Below are positions 57,626 through 64,000 of a stretch of DNA of 64,000 nt, piece by piece. Both the position numbers and the translations under genes were made by a program. Positions within the stretch are counted from its first letter, which is position 1, and each line of letters opens with the position of its first letter. Origin of the DNA: Patellifolia procumbens (lineage: Eukaryota; Streptophyta; Magnoliopsida; Caryophyllales; Amaranthaceae). The stretch covers positions 310,001 to 374,000 of the forward strand of contig CANSGD010001158.1 of the NCBI GenBank assembly GCA_947645195.1, written 5' to 3'. The notes under the pieces are model-generated. The model was not told the DNA's origin. It saw only the letters and a program-made list of their open reading frames with translations, and ran no database searches.

Positions 57626-57830
57626 AGGTGGAGGGAATAAGATAGAAAAAATGAAAAAAAAAGATAAAATAACAAAGATTCCCCGGTAAATAGAATCTCA
57701 GGCCAAAAAAATTACTAATGTCAACATCTGCACCGATTTGCAAAAGTTTATGCTGTTTTATACACCTTTTTTTGTTCATGCTGTTTTGCGCAACAAACGT
57801 ATAGTTCGTGCTGTTTGATCCAATTTGTCC
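57626..57830. repeat. Right TIR of the autonomous MULE
   Basis: It is 205 bp, the inverse of the left TIR. It ends CTGTTTGATCCAATTTGTCC. Confidence 0.9.
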
Positions 57831-57909
57831 ATTAAATTATTGATTCTTCTTCTATGCACAAAGTTTGAGATCGATGTTATTTAATTTGAAAACTATTTCC
57901 GTTTTGCAG

Positions 57910-60140
57910 GTGGCAAGACGAGAACATGAGCTTGCGCGATTGAAGTCTCTGTCACCTAGTCTCTATTCGACTATACGACAACTCCACAGAGAGGGAGGTG
58001 AAACTTTTTTTTGATGTGTCATTGGCATATGCTTTTTTGTTGTGTTTATGCTTTATGCATAGTTGTACCATTGTAAGCTTTAACCCAAGAAGTTTGTATG
58101 TTATTTGTGTTTTCTATCATTTGATTGCTTAGACTTCTTAAACTCTTACTTTCGTTCATGAGCTCTTGATTGGAAGGCAGTTAGTGAAGGAAATAGTTTG
58201 AATCGACTAGCAGAGTGAAATAAATTTTTCTCATGTTTTGAAATAACATAACGTGGATCCCATATGTACTCACGTTGCTATTATCTATTCGAAGAAGAAT
58301 TAAAGGGTATTATCAAATTATTATGTTTCTTATGATTAGATATTATCACTACTAAACAATCCCAATTATTAATTGTAGAATATTATATGGTATCTTCTTT
58401 GTATGATTTTCTTTGCTTTGACTAGGACCACGATAGTAATTTTATGAGATCAATGCCCATATGCTTTGCTGTGACTAGGACTAGGATATTATTTTAGCTC
58501 AGTCTGCCCTTTCTTGAATATGCTTTGAAGAGTACTTTCAGATGAGAGCTTATGCTTGTGTGTTCAGGAATTTATCATTGCAAATATGGAAGTTTACTAG
58601 CAAAGGGTAGCATTCAATCAACCGTTTCATTTTGAAGCTATAGTATGATAATGTGCATTGTTGCTCATTGACAAGACATGCCCTTTGTGGGACATGGAAT
58701 TGTTCCTATCTAACTACCGTACTCCTTTCTCTCTATTTATGTCTTTTAGTTTCTTTATTTATTTTTGCTGCTGGTTGTGAGAGACACTTCATTTAGGGTC
58801 TTTCAAAATTTAAATAGTTGTGACGCTCTTACACGAGGAATCTTTATATTAACAGCTAGAGTTTTACGAATGAGATGATTGAGGTTCCTCAACCTGGTGA
58901 TACTAACGTTCCTTGGTGAATAGAATGACTGTTATGCTTAAAATTTTGTGGTTCTTAACACCTAACGAGGTGTGAAAATAAATAAGCCTGACTTCTTTTC
59001 AATTTTCGGAAGTTTTCGAAATATGTTTTCCTTCGAGATTTTGTTTGGTTTCTGATAGACATTTTAATTTATCTCTTTCAAGCTTGTTTCCAATTGAGTT
59101 AGCATTATGTTCAGGGTGATGGGAAGATCTGCAAAACGTAAGCATGAAATCTACTTGGGTTGGCGACTACTGGATCATGTGAGAAGGCGATACTATTGCA
59201 TATTGAAGGGCCTAATTATGGTAATAAATGTATACTTCTCATCTTGCTTAATCTTTCTTCATCTTATCTCTTTGTAGTTTGTAGAATTTTTCTATTTTGG
59301 CTGCCACACCAATTGCGGATAGGCCTTATAGAGGTTATCTTGATAAGTAAGTATTAGAGGATCTGTTTGTAATTTGCACGGCAGGCATATTAATAATAAC
59401 ATTTAGCAGAGAAGGACGACTACTAAAGGTTTTCATTGTGTTTAGTCCTTCAAGTTAATACATAGATTCTATTAAGGCAATGCAACTTGCAACAGAAGTA
59501 TTACCAGCTTGAAAGATGTGAATCTATCGTGCTTGATGTATGATATTTATTTCAAGCATGTAGTTCTTCCAGCTAAAGTTGCTAAAGTTCATCCCAAGAA
59601 TCGCCTTCTCACTGAGCTTAGATTTTTTGATATTCGCTTCCTATGTTCAACTAGGGTTTCAAATTCAATTATCGGTAATAAATGGCAAGTTCTCTCTTTT
59701 ACATCTTTTCTCTCTCTTTGCAGATTCATCTCGAGTTTTTTTCGTTCTCTCCACTGTAAGTCTTCTTCCAAACTCTTCTATGTCCATATCAAATTAGCAT
59801 TTTCCTTAATTTAGTTTCAAGAAATTCGAAAGAAGTCTTCTTAATATGCAAAATAGATCCATGTAAAATTTTGTACACAAATTATGGGTGTATGGTTTTA
59901 TGGTTTTTTTATCCGTACAACAGGGAGAGCAATTAAAGAGAAGAATAGTAGTGGCTCTTGCGCATGAATCTTCTGCTCCTTCAGAGTATAGTCATCCTTA
60001 CCCTTTTTAGTTTATGTTTGTTATCTACTCTTCTGTTTTCTTTTCAGGTCTATCTTGAGGATATTTGTTGTTAATGTTTAATACTAAAGATTAATACCTT
60101 CTCTCAGAAATACATATAATGTGGATCCTGGAAAGAGTAA
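57910..60140 (+). pseudogene. Chain of exon-like pieces, unidentified
   Basis: Four short open pieces sit between AG and GT splice-like borders: 57910-57997 (VARREHELARLKSLSPSLYS and further), 59115-59137 (GDGKICKT), 59934-59986 (GEQLKRRIVVALAHESSAP) and 60108-60136 (NTYNVDPGK). The intervals are AT- and T-rich, like introns. I do not recognise the protein. They may be exons of a host gene whose 5' end was displaced by the MULE, or fragments carried by a Helitron whose end lies at 60919. The open frames are too short to decide. Confidence 0.35.
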
Positions 60141-60887
60141 GACACAAGGCCCGAAGAATACAAGATACATAGACAATTGTCTAGATGAAGTATATCCTGC
60201 TAGAAAACCAACCAACCTCTCTGTAAAATCAAGTTTGAAGGTGATTGTGGTACTGGGAGTGCCATTTATATCTTATGGGTAGATAACAACTGGGAATGCC
60301 TTTTGTTTCTTATGTTCTGTTAAGGATATGGCTCGTTTTACACCTTGGGGTGAGTAGAAGGCACATAATAGAAGTTTGCATAGCGTGATATGAGTAGCAT
60401 ATAATCCCATGAAAAAAAAAAATATGAAATGTTTGTTCATTTATATATTTTTTCTCAGTTGATGAAGAAAGCAAAGACAAATGAGCAATTATAATAGAAG
60501 TATTATTGAATGATTATGAGAAAGCACAAGGAATTTTAGGGTAGAAAAAGAAGGGTGCAAAATTAAGAATAATGTAATAAATAAATTTGAACAGGTCAAT
60601 GGCTCATTTTACACCCTAGGTCAAGGCAATGTTTAGTCAAAGGAGGATATGGAAAAGGAATTTTTTTTATATTTATCTTGTATAATCTAAAATAAGTTAT
60701 TTTTTTTAAAGTCGGGCCAAGGCCTTCATTCATGGAGGATCCTATGACATACTTTATAATAGTTAGTTAGTCCTGAGCAACATGTTTGTTACTAGCTACA
60801 AATTTAATTACAATATATAACCATAAATATGAAGATTATATTATGATTTTAACTAATCTACTATGTCGCTACGTTATACCTTGGGGG

Positions 60888-60919
60888 ACTGTGCGCATCG
60901 CGCACGGGCGCACGACTAG
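60888..60919 (+). mobile_element. Helitron 3' terminus
   Basis: A perfect hairpin GTGCGC-ATC-GCGCAC is followed by GGGCGCACGA and CTAG, then T. This is the classic Helitron end (hairpin, then CTRR before host T). The corresponding 5' end (TCTCTATTATA type) was not found between here and the MULE, so the element's extent is unknown. Confidence 0.65.
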
Positions 60920-61131
60920 TGAGTATAAATGAGAGGAAATTCTAGATAAATATGAGGAAAATGTAATAAGTGGACCCCACTTTACTAATTTGTTAAAGTA
61001 TTATGCTTTGTAAAAAAAATTGTTTCAGTAGGAGGTTGTGTTTGAAGAAAATGCTAATAAGATGATTTTTTTCGAAAAAACAAATGTACTTGATAGATAG
61101 TTTTTGACAATTTTCCATCAAGTAATTATAA

Positions 61132-61906
61132 GGAAAAATTGCCTAGAATAATGCAACCTTTTGGCAATTCACAAATAATAATGCAACCTTTCGATTATTC
61201 TGGAATAATGCAACCTTTATACCCCATTTATTTTAAATAGGACAAATAACCGGTTACCTGAACAATTGGTAATTCTTATTTAAAACTTTAAATTTTAATT
61301 AATATATTAATATAAACTTTTAAAAAAATTAAAACTCCCCCAACCCCAACCCCCACCCCGCTACTGTCAACCCCCCACCCCTGGCCGCTGCTATCAACCC
61401 CCACCCAGCGTTTGGCTCTTCGTCGGCGTCGTCTGGGTGGGGTGGCTCGTCGTCGACAGCGTGACAGAGCGTGTGGGTCATTTCGTGCGTGGACAGAGGG
61501 AGGTGTGGGGGTGATTGGAGGTGTTTGGTTGTCGGCGGCGGCGTCCGAGTGGGGTGGCTTGTCGTCGGAGTCGTCTAGCTGGGGTGGCTCGTCGGCGTTC
61601 CGGGTGGTGTCGTGGCTGGGGGAAGGGAGGAGGGGTGGGGTGGCTCAGTAGTAGCCGTGAAGGAGGGAGTGATTTTTTTGTTTTTTTTTAAATCTTTTTG
61701 TTTATAATTTTTTTAAGAAAAAATTATCAATGATAACCAACAACTAAATGACACGTGTCTCATTTAACCTCTTCTTTAGGTTAAATCCGGTTTTACCCCA
61801 TTTAAAATAAATGGGGTATAAAGGTTGCATTATTCCAGAATAATCGAAAGATTGCATTATTATTTGCGAATTGTCAAAAGGTTGCATTATTCTAGGCAAT
61901 TTTTCC
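61132..61906. mobile_element. Non-autonomous MULE (775 bp)
   Basis: Ends GGAAAAATTGCCTAGAATAA and TCTAGGCAATTTTTCC belong to the same family as the Pack-MULE at 46921. The 9-bp duplication TAATTATAA is perfect (61123-61131 and 61907-61915). The interior (61340-61665) is GC-rich with repeated GGGTGGGGTGGCTCGTCGTCG-like motifs. The frame at 61412-61651 has no recognisable domain. Confidence 0.92.
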
Positions 61907-62300
61907 TAATTATAACATAAACTTCAATAAAATCTGGTTCCTATCTGATAGATATAATGTTCATGGAACATAACATCTACCCAATAGGAATATACTACCT
62001 TTTTACAAAAATATATTACTTTCTTTAATAAGTTTTATTAAATTCATAAATATACAACCTAATTCATATAATGTATTGCCTATAGATTTACGACAAAGTA
62101 TTAAAAGAGGCGGTCTGATTTTAACATAAAATTAGACCAACCAAAGCTCACATTCTATTAACAAGCCCATTCTATCTTACTCTAGCCCAATACTATTACT
62201 AGACATTTAGCACACTCTAGTTGTTCATTTTCTTCTCATTTCTTTATTTTAAGTTTAGTCTCAAAATATAACAAGCGATTCTTAAAAATAACATATGACT

Positions 62301-62452
62301 TACCGAATGAATTAAACTAGTCACTAAATGGATTAAACTAGTCATTAAATGGATTAAACTAGTCACTAAATAAATTTAACACTGAGTATCGAATGAATTA
62401 AACAGGTCACGAAATGATTTAAATAGGTCAAAAAATGGATTGAACTGGTCCC
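62301..62452. repeat. 21-bp tandem repeat, about seven diverging units
   Basis: Units like ATTAAACTAGTCACTAAATGG start at 62311, 62332 and 62353 exactly 21 bp apart. They then decay through AACAGGTCACGAAATG and AAATAGGTCAAAAAATG forms. Confidence 0.75.
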
Positions 62453-62611
62453 TATTTTCAGGAACGGTTTGTTGATTTTCTCTTCTTATTATTAGGCTTA
62501 TTTAGGCCGTTGCCTAATTTTATTTTAAAAGTAGGCGGTCTTTTATAAGACTTGTTGTAGATTTACATAGATATACTATATAAATATACTACTTTAATCT
62601 ATAAATATAGC

Positions 62612-62926
62612 AAGGGGTGTTCATTTCGGATTATTTTATCTGAATTTCGGATCGGGAGAAGTGTGATTCGAGTCCGATCTGAAAATTTCAGATCGGATAT
62701 CCAGATTATCCGATCTGATTTTTTTGGAAAAAAGTTTAAAAGCAATTTTATTTAATGAAAAAAAGAACGGATATTTCGGATATTTATCCGACCATCCGAA
62801 AAATATCCGATTTTTTAACATATTTCGGATGTTTCGGTTATTCGAAAAGGCTAAAATGATAATATGAATCCGATCCAAATTATCCGAAACACTATATTTC
62901 GGATCGGATATTTATGAACACCCCTA
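62612..62926. mobile_element. hAT-type MITE (315 bp)
   Basis: Ends AAGGGGTGTTCAT and ATGAACACCCCTA are flanked by an 8-bp duplication, AATATAGC (62604-62611) versus AATATAAC (62927-62934). The interior repeats TTCGGAT, ATCCGA and CGGATAT motifs in both orientations. Confidence 0.75.
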
Positions 62927-62934
62927 AATATAAC

Positions 62935-63486
62935 ACTATTCTATAACTCAACATATGCGGCCCCACCTTATTAAAATAGTTTACTAGTTTAGCCCGATAG
63001 AATTATTGTTCAATCTATCGGGTAGAAGCTTGGCAAATCTCCATAAACTTCCTTTGGTTTTTAAGGGGATGCAAATATTGGGTTTACAATACAGCTGACA
63101 AAAGCTCACTCAACCTACCGACTCAACCCAAACCAACCTATTTAGAGTAGGCTGTAGGCTGGGTTGCGATTTAAACCTGTTTAATTAATTGGGCCAACCT
63201 GTTTAACACGATTCTTTATATAGGTCGGGTCGAGGTTGAAATTATTAACCCAAAAGTAACTTGTTTAACCTTTTTATGACCCGTTTAACCCATTAAAATT
63301 ATATCTAATAATTACAATTTTGTGTCGGACTTTTGAATTTGGATTGAACGTTATAAAACACTAAGCACACCACATACTACTAAGCAATGTAGGAAACCCT
63401 ACCGCCACTTTGTACTTCATTGTTCATTCTCTAATGTAATTCCATTAGCTCATTTTTTGGTTTTCTCTAGTCGTAAAAGAGACAAA
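62935..63486. other. Gene-free stretch
   Basis: I see no supported gene. 63100-63300 is a degenerate stretch with CAACC and GACCCGTTTAACC-like motifs resembling the GGGTCG-rich insert at 27304. Confidence 0.4.
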
Positions 63487-64000
63487 TCTCTATTATATAA
63501 AGGAACACTAGGGGGACACCAAAAATACAAAAAAGAAAAAAAGAAAAAAATAATCTAAGTGTTAGTTTACTAATAAAACTGATTAATAATTAAATTAAAA
63601 TATTGCCACTATAAATTTTACAATTTAAAACTTTAAAAATTAAATAATCAAAAAGTTTCTGCCGTTAGTGTTTTGTTGTTGCCGTTGCTAAATGTTAGGA
63701 AGATAAAAAAAAATTATAAAGTTGTTAAATGATAAATCTTTGAGATGGTCAAAGATAATGGGTTAGTGGAACCAATCTCCACAATTCCAGAAGATTTAGC
63801 TTATGCACAGCATGATCCTCCACAAACCACAATTATAAATATTTGTCTTATGCGGTAAAACATAGAAGAGCAAAAATTCTGTTTATAATTGTGATAATAC
63901 TCACTCACCTTTTTCAAAAATCAAGGCCCTTTAATTGTAACTGCGCACCTAATCACTCCCACAATGATTATGCTTCCGAGGTTTTGAGCCATAATCACTC
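63487..64000 (+). mobile_element. Helitron 5' terminus, running out of the window
   Basis: After a host A the sequence starts TCTCTATTATATAAAGGAAC and continues GGGGGACACCAAAAATACAA. This matches the minus-strand start of the relic at 6276. No 3' hairpin is seen before the window ends, so its length is unknown. Confidence 0.5.

Larger units (their letters stand above)
51777..57830 (+). mobile_element. Formerly autonomous MULE (about 5.0 kb plus a nested MULE)
   Basis: Terminal inverted repeats of about 200 bp (51777-51978 and 57626-57830) are about 95 percent identical, starting GGACAAATTGGATCAAAC. The target duplication is ATTACATTA (51768-51776) versus ATTAAATTA (57831-57839), one mismatch. 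It encodes a MURA transposase on the plus strand and a GRF zinc-finger protein on the minus strand. A small MULE is inserted between them. It probably no longer transposes by itself. Confidence 0.92.

Noticed and set aside
61412..61651. 79-residue basic frame
   Set aside because: It is GC-rich repeated cargo of a MULE without a recognised domain.
1..64000. CRISPR arrays, operons, phage or organellar inserts
   Set aside because: Repeats are transposon-derived, and no spacer-like array, prokaryotic gene order or organelle gene was found.

Overview
This is nuclear DNA of a flowering plant, probably a eudicot and possibly Caryophyllales (a weak guess). It is AT-rich and almost entirely nested transposable elements: Tekay- and Athila-like Ty3/gypsy, Ty1/copia, plant L1-type LINEs, MULEs with 9-bp target duplications, hAT elements, Helitron termini and Stowaway-type MITEs. 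There are no bacterial, organellar or CRISPR features. Only two convincing host genes are visible: a pair of small secreted RALF-like peptide genes on the minus strand (3295-3543 and 30879-31115). They are diverged copies of one ancestral segment.

Layout. 1-1.6 kb: degenerate Tekay-type LTR. 1.7-3.1 kb: two MITEs, a possible SINE and a Helitron end. 3.3-3.5 kb: RALF-like gene A. 3.9-5.05 kb: MULE. 5.4-6.3 kb: small Helitrons. 6.84-14.70 kb: an Athila-like element with two 1.8-kb LTRs and only gag and protease. 14.8-16.5 kb: an RNase H (RVT_3) pseudogene split by a shrunken copia element. 18.2-19.8 kb: hAT element with a transposase C-terminal relic. 20.0-20.7 kb: LINE fragment (minus). 20.7-29.4 kb: a second LINE (plus) whose ORF1 is split by a copia element (21309-26750). 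29.4-29.7 kb: tandem repeat. 30.2-31.1 kb: MITE and RALF-like gene B. 32.1-34.0 kb: MULE and MITEs.

34.66-45.99 kb: a minus-strand Tekay chromovirus inserted next to a GRF zinc-finger pseudogene. It has an extra ORF before gag, a MULE in its 5' LTR, an inverted duplication in that LTR, and an extra 98 bp of internal sequence beyond it. 46.83-51.72 kb: a solo LTR containing a Pack-MULE that carries the first exon of a Rossmann-fold gene. 51.78-57.83 kb: a formerly autonomous MULE with a broken MURA transposase, an opposite-strand GRF zinc-finger gene and a nested small MULE. 57.84-60.92 kb: unidentified exon-like pieces ending at a Helitron 3' terminus. 61.1-61.9 kb: another MULE. 62.3-62.9 kb: 21-bp tandem repeat and hAT MITE. 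63.49 kb: a Helitron 5' terminus running out of the window.

The elements form an insertion stratigraphy readable from target-site duplications: MULE inside solo LTR, MULE inside MULE, MULE inside gypsy LTR, copia inside LINE, copia inside RNase H pseudogene. Every transposon coding region shows stops, frameshifts or lost catalytic residues. The two RALF-like reading frames are intact.
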